Below, in pieces: positions 24,106 to 38,997 of a DNA stretch of 64,000 nt; positions within the stretch are counted from its first letter, which is position 1, and each line of letters begins with the position of its first letter. The translations under genes and the position numbers were made by a program. The notes beneath the pieces are model-generated. The model saw nothing but the letters and a program-made list of their open reading frames with translations. It was not told the DNA's origin and made no database searches. Location of the stretch: NCBI RefSeq assembly GCF_020283565.1, contig NC_060063.1, positions 22,932,777 to 22,996,776 on the forward strand, written 5' to 3'. This DNA is from Trifolium pratense (Eukaryota; Streptophyta; Magnoliopsida; Fabales; Fabaceae).

Positions 24106-27100
24106 GCGTCAATTCATCACAAACTCCAGATATAAACCCCAAATTTCAGCATATAAAGCATCACAAATTTCAATCTTTCTAGTTTAGCCTTTATCTTCAT
24201 AAACATTATAACTGTTAAATTTGATCAATTCTGACCGCTTTCAAGTTCTTTAATTAAATGAAAATGAAAGATATATATAGTTATTATAAATTCAATAAAT
24301 TTTTGGTTCATGACAGCCATGTACACTATTAATTATTCCCCAATTAGAAATTGATTTAGATCTTTCAAGACTAATAAAGTGTGGAACCAAACTTGCACCA
24401 CTAACTCTTCCAAAACATAATGATTATAATTAAATAAGAATATACCACATCCACTAAACATCAAATTATTAGTGCTTAGCTTGTGACACAACCGTGGCTC
24501 AAAGTGATTGCTGTTATACTTAAAATCAAATGCTATTGGTTTATGCTTTATGACTACACAAACTATATACAAAAGGGGATGAGTGTGTTTTATTTTGAAA
24601 GGAAAAGCTATAAGAAGCAAAGATTAATTAAAGAATTAGAATAGATCATTGCGTAACCGTTTTGGTTTATTTATTTTATCATGTTTTAAATAATTTTGGG
24701 TTGGTAACATACGTGGTGGTGAGATGACAAATCTTTGTCCTATGTAACTGAAACATTAAGGTTCTTTGATTGCTTTGGTATTGCTGCTCTTAATCATTTT
24801 ATGGTGACTTCAATGTCATTGGAAGTTTTACCACAATTATTCGTATTTCTTTTATATGTCTTGCTATAATTAAAATAAGTTCATGTTGACTAGACTAAAA
24901 CATTTAATTTAAGTGGTTAGTGAGTTCGATTGAAATGAATTGTTATCAAGAATTCGAGTTCGATTTTTGGTAAGAATAATTTTTGACCAAACTTTATTTA
25001 TCTGAACTCTTTCTTATGGAAATCATAGGGTCAATACCAAAAAAAAATGCCATGCATGCTAATTAAGATATTGAAGGTCAAAGTGGTTAATGAATTCTCT
25101 ACGGGATAAATTGATCGATAAATTCCGAGTTCAATTTTTAATAAGAACAATTCTTAATTAAATTTTACTTACATTGCAACCAAACTCTAAATTATTATGA
25201 AAAAAAAATTATTTTATAAATATAAGTCAAACTACCGCGACCACTACTACAAAAGAAATCATGACATAGATAAATTTAGCATTTTATATGATTGATTTAT
25301 ATATAAAATTATATATCATGAATTGAAGTCCACTATTGAAATCTCTATTGACCTCTATAAATATATAATTTTAATGAGTGTGTTTAATATAAACTTAAAA
25401 GTTAGTCTAATTTTTTTTTATTATTTTTAGGAAAATATAAATTTTATGATAGTAAAAAATTAAGACAAAAAGAATATTTTATTAAAACTTTTAAAAGTAG
25501 TAAAATTTACCTTATTGGTCATATTAAACTGCCTAAATTTTTAGAGAAAAGGGTTCTCAATAATTTAAAATATAAGTAAAACTTAACCATAAATTGAATA
25601 ACTCAATAATTACACCCAAAAAACTCTACGATCCGTTTGATGAGATAAAAAGAAAGTGGGAAAGAAAGAAAATACGTAAACCAAAATATAAACTTAAATT
25701 AAATCTTAGTTCAAGTTTGCGTTTTTTTCAATTTTATTTCTTTCCAACCAAACAGATATATGACACAACATGCCCATTATTAAGGTAATAAATAGAAAGG
25801 TCATGATCTGTTCACTCCCCTTGGTCTTTCTTTTGTTTCTTTGAAGCCTCCTTCAGTTGGTAGTATCTTAACCGAAAATTAAGGAGAACCTATATATTGT
25901 TATTATGAGAATATATATAAGGGTGGCACATAGGCGTTGAAATTGAAAATAGTAGTAATTGTCACATGTGTTATGTTATGTAAAGGCACACTCCAACATC
26001 ATAACTATCTTTACTACTATATATATATATATGCTCACTAATTTGTTCTTGTTTATTCTTTATTTTTAAAATTTAATACAACATTAATAATTTGTTTTAT
26101 TAATATAACATTTAGTTATTCATTTCATCCTAATGATGATAATTGATTTTGAGTTGGCTTGAACACGAGTTTATAAGTAAGAAAGTAATATACAAGTCAA
26201 TTTTGTAAGGTTTAACTCCTAATTCTAAGAATGTATCAGAGTTTCTCCAAGATTTGAACCACTCACTATTTAGTCATCCACCACTTATATCTACGAACAA
26301 AACTCAATAATATTGGGCATAACATGATGTGTTAAGAAGTGTCACATGTGAGTTAATCTAAAATAAATTTATAAGTAAGAGACAATGATTTTAGCCATAT
26401 TTTATGGGTATTTTGTATGCGCTACGTGGCTTTTCAATGAAATCGGTTGGCCATTTATTTATCCCCTATGTGGTTACAGTTAGTGATAATTTTTTCTCAT
26501 TTTTTCCTTTTTGAGTACTTATTTTTTTTTCCTTAATATTTTATTAAATATATCTTAATATTCATATAAAACTTAAAATGTCAATTAAAAATAATGAAGT
26601 ACTACTAATTACCAATTATCTGCCATGTAAGCAAACCAACCCTCCAACTTATTCTTCTCTCTTTATTTTTATAATACTAAATTTTCTTTTCATATGGTCT
26701 GCGCCATGTGAGTACAACAAAAAGTTAAGGTAAAGAAAAGGACAAAGCATTTGAAAATAAATATATGTTGTTTATTTAAAAGATTTCTCTAAACCACATG
26801 GAGGGGTCATGGTTTGTCTATCAAACTCAAAGAGAAAATTAATAAAGTGGCAAAAGAAAAAAAGTTAGTATGGATGGTTGCCCCATATGGTCTCCACTAT
26901 TTGCATATAAGAGTTTGAGAGTTGTAAGTTGTCAACCACAGTCCCTTAATATTGCACATTTGATTTGTCATCTTCCTTGCCGACAAATTTAGTAGATTTT
27001 GGAAGAAAATACTAGGGTTTTTTTTGGATGCCTAATAAGTACCCAAATTTAACTGATTTTATATTTATAATTTGCAATGCAATGCGGCCGAGGGTCGAAC

Positions 27101-27810
27101 TCAGAACCTAAACTTAGTGCCTTTATATTGTTTGCACATTATAATTATTGACTAATTTAATAATTTCATCTATATTTAAAAAATTATATAAATAAAAAAA
27201 TATGATATTTTACTAAATTTCAACGAAAAGAAGAGGTATATATACGAATTCCTGCGCACCACGCACTATGGAGTGCACCACGTAGTTAGAAGTATCACCT
27301 ACTCTCGTGTAGGCACCCTTCGGGATTATGTATTGATAATTATCATAAGTAGAGATGAGAATAGCTAGACCGATCGGTAAGGGTTTAGGACTTAGCCTAT
27401 ACGTCACACTCAAATCTGGTTAGCCTCTTTTTAAATAAAGAAGATTAAAGTTTTATTAGAAGTTTTTTTTAACTAAATTGAAAAGAAGACTAAAGTTTTA
27501 TTAAAAATCTTTTTAACTATAATCGCGAAGTATAAGAAAAAAAAATTAGGCTTATCATTAGATCAACCTATTTAACTAAATATAATTAATATTTTTTTTA
27601 TTACTATTATTATCATAGATTTTGTACTTTAGATTAAATTATAAATTTTTAACTTTACAGCAATTTATGTTTATTGGTAAACATTAATTTTTATCATATT
27701 TATGTATTATTATAAATTAAAATTAAAATTTTATATCATATAGTCCGTGAAAATGTTCCGTTAAATATGAAAATTGTGTTTAATCTCATTGTTTATTAGC
27801 TCGTTAGTCA
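24106..27810. other. Gene-poor AT-rich intergenic DNA
   Basis: Diverged direct repeats occur at about 24895-25030 and 25075-25200 (motifs GTGGTTAATGAATTC and GAGTTCAATTTTT). A less AT-rich patch at 27250-27400 (CTCGTGTAGGCACCCTTCGG) is unexplained. No gene is supported. Confidence 0.4.
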
Positions 27811-27818
27811 ACTTAAAT

Positions 27819-28797
27819 TTCTTCTGGACCGATCCCTGGGTGGATGAGATTCCTTTGTGTCAGCGGTTTGGACGCCTGTTTCAGTTGGCAGAGACTAAAT
27901 TGTGTACGGTAGCAGAAATGTTTGCTTTAGGGTGGGGTGAGGGAGGGGAGGCGTGGGTATGGAGGCGGCATCTGAGGGTATGGGAGGAGGAGATGTTGGG
28001 GGAGTGTCAGTCGTTACTTCTTAACATTTTCTTGCAGGCTCATTCTATTGATAGGTGGGAGTGGCGCTCAGATCCTGTTACAGGTTATTCTGTTAGAGGA
28101 GCATATCAGTTGCTTATTACTTCTCATACTTCAGTCACTACAGATGTTGCGGATAATCTCATTTGGCATTCCCAGGTTCCTTTGAAGGTATCCATTTTTG
28201 CGTGACGTCTTTTGCGGGACCGGTTGCCCACGAAAGTAAACCTGGTTGCCCGAGGCGTTCTATCTTATACAGCTCATGGTTGCGTTTTTGGATGTGGAGA
28301 GGCTGAGTCGGCCCATCACTTATTCATTTCCTGCGGCATTGCTGGTTCTCTTTGGGATTTAGTGCGATCGTGGATTGGTATTCCTTTGGTGGAGTTCACT
28401 ACACTTCGTGACCATTTTGTTCAGTTTGTATCTTCAGCAGGTGGTTCGCGTGCGCGTCGATCATTTTTGCAGCTCATTTGGCTCGCTTGCGTTTGGGTTG
28501 TATGGACGGAACGAAACCATCGATTGTTCACAGGTTCAGCAGATACGCCCCATATTTTGTTGGACAAGATCAAGCTTTTCTCTTTTAGGTGGTTGAAGGC
28601 GACGAATATTACGTTGGCTTATAACTACCATAGCTGGTGGTCTAGTCCTAGGCTTTGTTTGGGTTTTGTATGATTTGTTTTTGGTTTTGTTTCTATGACT
28701 CGTTGTAATATTTTGTAGTCTATCTCGGTACGTCTTGTGCCGGGGAGGCTGCTGTGGTTTTATATATATCTCATTTTAGCTTCTTCAAAAAAAAAAA
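27819..28797 (+). pseudogene. 5'-truncated LINE with zf-RVT domain
   Basis: One frame runs from about 27822 (FWTDPWVDEIPLCQRF) to TGA at 28671-28673, broken by a single in-frame TGA at 28203-28205 where the family has Trp (FA-stop-RLLRDRLPTK). The first part is the 'WTDPW...RW.W' end of plant LINE reverse transcriptase proteins. The second part (RLPTKVNLVARGVL, then CVFGCGEAESAHHLFISC) is the zinc-binding zf-RVT domain, with C-x3-C then HH...C. A poly(A) (28787-28798) follows, and AACTTAAAT flanks both sides (27810-27818 and 28797-28805), so this is a 5'-truncated, target-primed insertion. A single stop and otherwise open frame imply a fairly recent origin. Confidence 0.88.
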
Positions 28798-29928
28798 ACT
28801 TAAATATAAGAGATGATTTAAAATGTTTACATGAAATTAAGTCATTAAGTATGCTAACAGGCTATAATCTAAAATAGAAAGATATAAAAAATTACAAATC
28901 AGACTTAAACCTTACAGGCTTACACTTTTTAAGTTAGATTTAAATCTTAAAAATCTAATTCGGGACAACATATTTCCACCCCTAAGAAAAAGTTGTCGAG
29001 AAAAGGAAATTATAACTAAGACTTAACTAATAACTATAATCATAAATTTGTTACGAAATTGATTTTAAGAAACAACAAGATATAAGTTATATTAACCTAA
29101 AGGAGGAATGCTATATGGCACGACGCCACAATTCGTCGGAAATGCACGACATGTGCGCTGGTGTATATATTTTATACTATTTCACATAATTTTGTGAGAG
29201 TATAGTACTAAATTATAATGTTTGTTTTCATTTAGACATTTTAAAAGTTAAAATAAAAAATCAATAATACTTCAAGTGAGTTTGGTTTTATTTTTAGTTT
29301 CTATAAAATATTTCATCAAGTTTTGGTCTTTTAAATATTTTCTAAGTCTCCAAAGATATCTCAAATTTTAGTTTTAGTCCCTATAAAACATTTCAACAAG
29401 TTTTGGTCTTCAAATATTTTTTAACCTATTTTTTGTCATCTTTTTCGGTTAACTCGTATATATCATTCAAAATTTTAACTTTTTTTGCGGTGTAGTTTAA
29501 TATCAAGACAAAGTTTCACAAACATAATTTTTTTTAGAAATTTTTAATTGAACTTTATATATAAAGTAAATACACATAAATAAAAGGTAAACGAACAACA
29601 AGTTGTCGCTAAAAAAATTCAAGGCATGAATGTTTACCCAAAAAAATTAAGATAGGGGAGTAATTATATGGTCATCACCACATTACTATAGCGTCGTGTG
29701 CTTTGACGACAACTATGTGTCGTGCTGTTAAGTGTTTTCCAATGTAAAGAGATCATAGTACTTAAACCTAATTGATATTAATCACACACTAAACTTGGAA
29801 TAACCATAAACAAGTGTGTAAAAATAAAAAATAAAAAACCCGTAACATAGGAGAGAGCAATATATTACTTTCTATATGCACTCCAATAGTTTGTCTTACC
29901 ATTCATAAAAGAGTCATTTACATATGAA

Positions 29929-29957
29929 CTAGTATCGGGACCCGTGCCAAACACGGG
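29929..29957 (-). mobile_element. Helitron 3' terminus on the minus strand
   Basis: On the minus strand, hairpin CCCGTGTTTGGCACGGG is followed by 8 nt and CTAG, then T, the standard Helitron 3' end. The element would extend rightwards in window coordinates; its TC end was not found. Confidence 0.55.
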
Positions 29958-30226
29958 TAAAAATGAGCCCACAAAAATAAACATTTTAATATTAAAATTT
30001 TCATAATTATCAAATAAATAAATGCTTAATAAATCACACCAACAAATAAGTTTGTCTTTAAAAATGTCATTTTTTAATTTGCGTACAAATTATAATGCTA
30101 TAAATAAATAATAACTCAAAATTCCAATTAAAATTTAATTTGAGACCAAACTATCAATTTTAGAACGGAGAATGTAAAGTTTACTTTGATGAAAATATAG
30201 AGATCAAATATATATTTAAATTTTGT

Positions 30227-30230
<4 letters not shown>

Positions 30231-30284
<54 letters not shown>
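30231..30284. repeat. (TA)27 microsatellite
   Basis: Uninterrupted TA dinucleotides just upstream of duplication B. Confidence 0.95.
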
Positions 30285-30288
<4 letters not shown>

Positions 30289-32746
30289 TAAAACCAACTT
30301 AACACATTTTAAATAATAATTGTTAGTATGAAACTTCACCTACATCTAAAAAATATATATTATAGTGAATTTATAATACTCAACTAATTATTATGATTAT
30401 GATATTACTTGTACTGTTGTTTGATAGATATAATTTCAAAACAAAAATCATCAGAATGTTAATACCAAAGAAAATATGTACCGCCAAATAATTCATGCAT
30501 CTTTGTTATGTATTTCAATGGTCTTATTTTTTTTTTTTTTAATTTCATCTTCCTAATTTTTTTACCCATAATTTCATCTTTCTATCATTTTATCTTCATT
30601 ATCATATACAATTTCTTAACATATTAGAATTAGTCTATACTATTACTATATGCTTATTGACACATATTAACAAAAGCCGTATAGTCTATATATACTATGC
30701 ATGTTGAAAGAATAGCTGTGATCAATTTTTGGTTTTGATGTGTAACTTTTGCCAGTTCACCTAATTAATTAATTAATTATCTTGTACTTAGTTTCCTCTA
30801 ATGGCACACACATGATTTGAGATTTGTGAATGGAGTTGACATAAAGTGATCCTAATTATGGCTCCAATTATATAATATGAACATGTACATTTTGTTTTCA
30901 AACTGTAGGAATTTTGGCTAAAGCTAGGTACATTATTGATTAGAGTAAAAAACGAATATATGTGATTTATCGATTAAAACTGTGGTTTATGACTTTATGT
31001 GAACATATATAATATGATATCAAATGTGTTTATCTCTTCAATATTTTTTTTACTACTTAATTTCTATTTATCACATTGTCCACATTATACACCTCTTCAA
31101 CAATACACCCCCCTAAACACACCACAAGAAAACGTGTCTTAAAAGAAACAATGAAAATTGTTAATTAAAGACTTTTAATTAATTTGATTTATTGATTGAA
31201 TAGTAATAAAGCCCAATAACCTTATTTTCTTTTTCTTCACTCTACTCACAAACCCCCTAAGGATATTTTAAACACCTTCATTTTACATCCCTCACTACCT
31301 CCCTCCTAATATTTAATTTGAACACATATAGATAAACTATAGAATATATAACAATAATTAGATTATTTGATGGGATTGTCTTGTAAATATAGATCAAATG
31401 ATAATAAAATTACCAAGACATTTGAATCTTGAGGGTATAATTGAATTTGCACTGTTATAACCAAAAACTAAAATTTGATGAGTCCCCTAAAAAAAATGGA
31501 CTTTTTTTAATTTGTATTAGCATATATGATAATTGAGACACAACATAGCCTAGACCACTAGAGTTATAAACAATAAATAATTTCATATAAATACCAAATT
31601 CCTTTGTTTCCACTAACTGATTATATATAGAATGAAACCTAGCTAGATCTCATAATAATGTATAGCTTAATTTGAGTATTAATTTGCTGAAAGAAGTGAC
31701 CCATTTCCGTTTTTTCCCAAACTCACTTTATGTCTTTATCATAAAGTTATTTGGGTTAGGTCCAAATTTTTATTTATCTTCACTCAATTTGATGAATTTG
31801 GACATAGCTTAATTTGACCATATATTATATCATTGGCTCCAGCTGCATTTAGGTATTCAAAAGTTATGCATTACCATTCAAACAAAAACCAAATAGTGTT
31901 AAATAATTTGTCGACATGATAGAATACTAAAAAAATTTCTAATCAAGAAACAATTAGTGGAAAGATATTCCAGCTAGTAGCCAATTAATCTTCAAGCTAG
32001 GTGTTAAATATTAACTATAAGTAGACTTGATCATACTTATACATTGTAGACAAGAAAATGACAAATTTTTATGAAATCATTGGGACCAATCTCTAGAGAG
32101 CTTAGACACACACTCCTATCAGTGTCACTTTTTTTACCAAACTAATTGTCCTACATTATACACATGGGAGGACTACAAATTCTTTACCGACTATATATTC
32201 AATTAATGGTGTATCAAAGAATCCTTAGGGCCGGTTTATGGATTTGGATCCTCTACTGTATTTTTTCTCATGTCGTTTTTTTATGTATTTATCACTCTCA
32301 TCGTTTTTCTTTCACGTTATCACCTTCTTATTTTCTTTTATTTTTTGCGGTGAAGTAATCAGTAGCTACCAAAAGAAAGGGGTACAAGAAGGGAAGGAGC
32401 TCGGGATTTTCGGATTCTCTCTTCTCAGACACATAAAATCACACAGCTGCAGTGTTGTGGTTGGAGATGATCCAATTCTCTATTTGATTTCCTTCTCAAA
32501 AACAGTTTTGTTTTTTTAAAAAAAAAAAATTAAAAACTAAAACATTTGATTGGCAATCCAATTTTTAAAACTGTTTTTAAAACATGTTTCATGTATCAAA
32601 AACTGAAAAAATAAAACAAGTTCAAAAAATTTTGTTTTTCTCTTTTAAGAACAGTTTTCTAAAATACATTTTAAAAATTATTTCAAACAAACCCTTAATC
32701 TCTTTATTTGTTTTGTTTTTTTTAAAAAAATTGATCAATATAAGTA

Positions 32747-33918
32747 GGGTAAATAGGGTTTTACCCCCCCTGCAAAATAAGCTAATTTTGCATTACCCCC
32801 TGCAAAAAAAACACTTGGGATTACCCCCTGCAATATTAAGATTCTCTTTTTTTACCCCCTGCTTGACAACTTGGCATAGAATCTTTATTTTTTATGAGGT
32901 GGCATGCATATGTGGCATTTAATTTTTTTTTTTTTTTTTTTAATTTGCACATGTCATTTTTATTATTAAATAAACTAAAAAAATAATAATAAATTCTTTT
33001 CTAATTTCCCCTTCAACCCTACCACGATAACTTTCATCATTCAACAAGAACAACAACATCAACACCACCAAGAACAACAACAACATCAACAAAATCATCA
33101 ACATCACCAAGAACAACAATCCAAAAAGAACCCAATTTTTTTTCTTCCAAAAATCAATCTCGGTAAACCCAGAAACATAATCATAAATTTCTTTTGTTCT
33201 TCTATTCTTCATCCCTTTGCAACAACCCAATTTCTTCCTAACCCAAAAACATAATTCTTCTTCCCAATTCTTCATCCCATCAATTCAATCCCTAACCCAT
33301 AAATTCAAAAACCCAGTTTCTGCCTTTATAGGAAATTCGGTTCCTAGTTCCTGCCTTTGTTCGTCATCAATCATTTGTTTCGACGAATTCGGCGGAGTGA
33401 TTCGACGGATTTCTAGGTTTTATTTTAGAGAAAAAGGATTCTGGGATTCTGAGTTTGTGTTAGAGAAAAAATAATTTTGGGTTTTGAGAAGAAGAATGAG
33501 AAGGAGAAAGATTTGTGTTATGTTACAGGAAAAGATTGTGAGTTTTTTTTTTTTTTTTTTTTTTGCGTTAGAAACAATGGATTAACATATCTTTTTGAAT
33601 TAACATATTTTATTTTTAATAATTTTTTTTGACACAATATTTTTTATTTTTTTAAAAACTAATTAAGTGGAATTTTTAAATATTTGTCACCAATTTATTT
33701 AATAATAAAAATGACATGTGCAAATTAAAAAAATAAAAATGAAATAAATGCCACATATGCATGCCACCTCATAAAAAATAAAGATTCTATGTCAAGTTAT
33801 CAAACAGGGGGTAAAAAGAGAGAATCTTCATATTGCAGGGGTAATCCCAAGTTTTTTTTTTTGCAGGGGGTAATGCAAAATTAGCTTATTTTGCAGGGGG
33901 GTAAAACCCTATTTACCC
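32747..33918. mobile_element. Second long-TIR MULE-type element, 1172 bp
   Basis: Same termini as the 10048 element (GGGTAAATAGGG / CCCTATTTACCC), long inverted repeats of about 180 bp, and a perfect 9-bp target duplication ATATAAGTA (32738-32746 and 33919-33927). It is absent from the matching place in B' (about 44880). No transposase; the internal open frames lack recognisable domains. Confidence 0.9.
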
Positions 33919-33927
33919 ATATAAGTA

Positions 33928-35057
<1,130 letters not shown>

Positions 35058-35548
35058 TTATTGGTAATTGTTAGTATTATATTGATCAATACTAGCTAGT
35101 ATTATGTCATTATTAATCATTTTTAGTATTATGTTAAGGTTTTGGGATCGAATTACCTCAATCTGATTATTGTTTCACTTCTTAACTCCTCCACCGCTAC
35201 TTAGTCATTAAGTCAAATTTATATTTTATTCGTGAGTTAAATAGTCTTAATTTCTAGACAAAAAAAAATAGTCTTTATTCGTTAGTTTTTTTTTGGTACA
35301 TGTATTAATTTTATTATTATACTTAGAAGATGTGAGAGTGCTAGATGTGATGGAGCAATATTGTGGTTCACTTTCCCGGTGTTTATAAAATAAACAAGAT
35401 GTCGATTGGTTTGGAGCATGATGCATCGTCACATTTCCCATATACTCGATTTGAAACTTGCATTTCGAGATTGAGTCCAAATCATGATTTCCTACAATTG
35501 ATTCCAACTGCAGATCCCTATATTTAGTACACATTCTAATAAAAGACA

Positions 35549-36440
35549 CGAACTGGTATGGAGACCATACCATATAAATTATATTATACTTTGATCATCC
35601 ATGTCATCGTGAGCTTCATCTCCGCAGGCCTAACTCAACGTTATTTTGAGCTCCACTTCCGCAGGCCTAGCTCAACTTCATTATGAGCTCCACTTCAACA
35701 GGCCTAGCTCAATTTCACCTTGAGCTCCACTTCTGTAGAGCTTCACATGAGCTCCACTTCCGAAGGTCTAGCTCAACTTCATTATGAGCTTCACTTCCAC
35801 AGGCCTGACTCAACTTCATTATGAGCTCCACTTCAGTAGCTCAACTTCATCATGAGCTCCACTTCCGAAGGTCTAGCTCAGCTTCATTATGAGCTCCACT
35901 TCAGCAGGTCTAGCTCAACTTCATCATGAGCTCCACTTCCACAGGCCTAGCTCAACTTCATCATGAGCTCCAGCCCAACTCAACCCCATCACGAGCTCCA
36001 CCTTCAGCATGTTTAGCTCACCTCAGGTTATGGTGAACCCAACCTCCATCATGACAAGCTCAACATGATCATTTAGGTCTAGCTAAGTTTAAAGTAATGT
36101 TTTTCGTACCAAGGAACATAGTGACGTGAGCTACGCAGCTCCACCTGATCTGCATGAACGAGTCACGTGAGCTACACGTGCTTTAACCCCATGTGTCCTG
36201 TACGGACGAGCTGCTTATGGATCTCAGTGTTATAGCTTATTGGGCCTAGCCACCTCAACCCAAAACAAGACTCATTAGGTCAAGGAATATTGCACTATAA
36301 AAGGAGACACTTAGAAGGAAAAAGAGGAGATCTATTCTAGGTTAAAAACAATATATTGTAATAGTCTTTCTCTTGAGTGCTCTAGAATTCCCTAGGGCAG
36401 CGCACCTCTTGTATTAATCTTGTGTTTACATACGTCAACA
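35549..36440 (+). mobile_element. Candidate solo LTR in copy B
   Basis: Flanked by AGACA on both sides (35544-35548 and 36441-36445). It contains a minisatellite (35608-36010), TATAAAAG at 36296-36303 and a polyadenylation-like tail ending GTCAACA. The first bases read CG here but TG in the B' copy, which fits decay of the LTR terminus. No internal retrotransposon sequence. Confidence 0.55.
35608..36010 (+). repeat. Minisatellite of about 37 bp, roughly 11 imperfect units
   Basis: The unit is GAGCTCCACTTCCGCAGGCC followed by TAGCTCAACTTCATTAT. Each unit carries the palindromes GAGCTC and AGGCCT in many copies. It lies in the U3-like part of the candidate LTR. Confidence 0.9.
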
Positions 36441-37071
36441 AGACAAAATAAAGAAATATATTAAGGTTAAAAAGACAAAAAAAACCTAAATAATAGTATA
36501 AATGTACGAAATAAGAGAATTTGAACGTAGAGAATCTTATTATGTTAAGAACCACTTGATTTTATTTTTTTATATTTTTTTTGGTAGTTAAATATATAAT
36601 AAGTATATAATTAAGCATGATAATTTGATTTAGAGAACTTATTGGATGAGTAATGACCCTAAAAAGTTTCTTGAGATGCATCATGCGTGCAAATAAGAAT
36701 AAAACACTTTGAAAAGAAAGGTGTTAATTCATAAGAACCATAATTAATCCTACAAAAGAATTATTGAATGTTAGTATGCCTAATTAGAGGGAAGCAATAG
36801 ACGACTCAGCAATATTTTCACAACCCAGCAAAAGTAATTGAAATGGACTTGACTCATGACAAGAAATATCGAATGTTGGTATATATGTTGACCGAACTAA
36901 AATGTACTACTAGTATAAGGTATGTTGTCATAGCTCAATTATGTCTACTTGCTTTTGATTCGGAAAATTAGTTTTGTCATCCTACCGGTTACTTACGTGC
37001 CCTACGCGTTTTCCATTTTACCCTTCCGTTATTTAAGTAGCGGGCGTTATAAAAATCCTTACAGTGTGTTT

Positions 37072-37262
37072 TTTCCTCAAAATTTCTCATTTTTATAACG
37101 TCCGCTATTTAAGTTGAGGATTCTAGAATCCGCTACTTAAGTAACTAACGTTATAAAAATCCTGGAAGGTTTTTTTTTTAAAAAAAAATTTCTCATTTTT
37201 ATAACATCCTCTACTTAAGTAACTAGCGTTATAAAAATGAGATTTTTGAGGAAAAAAACACC
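37072..37262. repeat. Fold-back repeat with TTATAAAAAT motifs
   Basis: GTTTTTTCCTCAAAATTTCT followed by CATTTTTATAACGT is inverted at 37226-37262, with an additional TAACGTTATAAAAATCC between. B' has the matching block at about 48640-48845. Confidence 0.6.
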
Positions 37263-38644
37263 CTCGTACGTATATTTCACTACTTAAGTAGCGGACAGAT
37301 GTATATTGATAATTTTGTAGGGCGTGCTCCAGAATCAGTAGGTGGCAAAAGTAAACCTCTTTAATTTATTTTCATTCATAGGAAAAATGCAATTAAATTT
37401 TTGGATTCATTTTCAGCACACATGCACTTTGTGCCACATTTTTGGATTCATTTTCACGAAGGCTTAAAGTTCACACAGGCCTAGTTTTAGAAATAGGCCC
37501 ATTTAATCACACATCAATTGTATTTGCTCATTGAGATTTAAAGAATTTCTTTTCGGCCTTCCATAATTACTCGCGCGTCTTGCAAATTCCTCAAAATATC
37601 TTGCTTTCTATTTAACTAATGAATTCATTAATGAATGACAATTTTTTTTTTGTCCTAACCCGAACATTTGCAACAGCCATGCCCCCTATGAAAATATTCT
37701 AGAAAAATATAGTTCGTTACCTAAAGTACAAACTCAGTTTGCACTTTAACCCGTTAACCTTATAAAAATATAATGCTTGTCTCCGTCACATCCATGAAAA
37801 TATTTTGATTGAAATATTGTATGAGTGAATGATTGAAAAATGAAAAAAGTTGTTTCAATTTATAAAATTTTAGGGTGCATGTGATTGATCGATGATATGC
37901 CATACAACTTTTGATTCAAAATATTTTTATGGTGATGACATACTATTGTTGTGCTTCATATCCCAATTTTGATGCGTTGCTTTGTGATTCCAATTGTTAG
38001 TCTTGGTGTATTTTTTGGATATGAATTAGGTGCATCAATTGAATATACCAACAGTGAATCCTCATGTGAAGCCCACTATATGTTTGTTAAAATGCCCCTC
38101 AAAACTAAATTCTCTTGTGAAACTCTTAACAGCTTATTTTTTGAGATGCAAATTAATTGCATTGTTTTTACCAGTTGATATTCCCATCTCAGATGCAAAT
38201 TAAGTATGTGGGAAATGTAGAAGGCTATTCAGACACATGGGTTGGAATCAATTGGGACTATGGAGGAGGAAAACATGATGGATCCATCAATAATGTTCGC
38301 TATTTTAGGCGAAACTGACACATTAAGTTCTGTTTCGAAAAAAATAGCGTATAATTTGTAAGCTAATTTATAGCAGATAAGATAGCTGATTAAATGTGTA
38401 TTGTTTGGTAAAACTAGCAGTTTAACTAGTTTATAACTATGAAATGACATAAAAAAATATATATTTAATTGATACTTAATTTTTTTAAGGAAAAAAAAAC
38501 TCATGAGAAAAAAAGGTTACCAATTTTTCAATATAAGCTCATATTCCATAAGCTCAAAATTTGGTATTGTCAAACTGAGTTGTGGGTTTGAACCCGCGTC
38601 CTATCATATGAAATGTCGTGCAACTTTTTACCATCCGAGTTGTA

Positions 38645-38997
38645 TGTTAGAAGTCCTACATTGGCTAGAGATATGGCCAAGATAGCCTTTATAAGTGTAG
38701 TGCAAACCTCAACTCTCAAGCTAGCTTTTGTGGTTGAATATAGACCTCTAAAATTCTAATATGGTATTAGAGCCTATCCTAGATCCATTTGTTGTTTGTT
38801 GTGGAGACCTCCCATATTTGGGCCACCCGTTGTTGTTGATCCCACGTTCCAGCTTGTGCAGTTCTGGACGTGAGGGTGTGTGTTAGAAGTTCCACATTGG
38901 CTAGAGATATGACAAAGATAGCCTTTATAAGTATAGTGCAAACCTCAACTCTCTAGCTAGCTTTTGTGGTTGAGTATGAGCCTCTAAAATTCTAATA
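38645..38997 (+). mobile_element. Complete TRIM (miniature LTR retrotransposon), 353 bp
   Basis: Two 117-bp LTRs (38645-38761 and 38881-38997; start TGTTAGAAGT, end TTCTAATA) flank a 119-bp interior. The interior starts with the initiator-Met primer site TGGTATTAGAGCC (38762-38774) and ends in a purine-rich GTGAGGGTGTG. A perfect 5-bp target duplication TTGTA flanks it (38640-38644 and 38998-39002). No coding capacity, as expected of TRIMs. It lies in an intron of the cofactor E pseudogene. Confidence 0.93.

Larger units (their letters stand above)
28806..30612. other. AT-rich intergenic DNA
   Basis: It holds a Helitron-like end (29929-29957), a long (TA)n run (30231-30284), and two partial copies of a 'TTAGTCCCTATAAAAC...CAAGTTTTGGTC' repeat at 29290-29430. 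No gene. Confidence 0.4.

Noticed and set aside
32146..32519. Paired open frames repeated at 44290-44660
   Set aside because: Hydrophobic, Phe/Tyr-rich translation of AT-rich DNA, shifted by small indels between B and B'; no coding signal.
33000..33480. CAACAACAT-rich segment and open frames as a gene
   Set aside because: It lies wholly inside the MULE-type element and has no complete domain; mentioned only as possible captured DNA.
35247..35573. 108-codon minus-strand frame
   Set aside because: It crosses the left border of the candidate LTR, is interrupted in B', and has no recognisable motif.
35608..36010. Regular 37-bp repeats resembling a CRISPR array
   Set aside because: There are no unique spacers, units are contiguous and imperfect, and the context is a plant LTR. 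It is a minisatellite.
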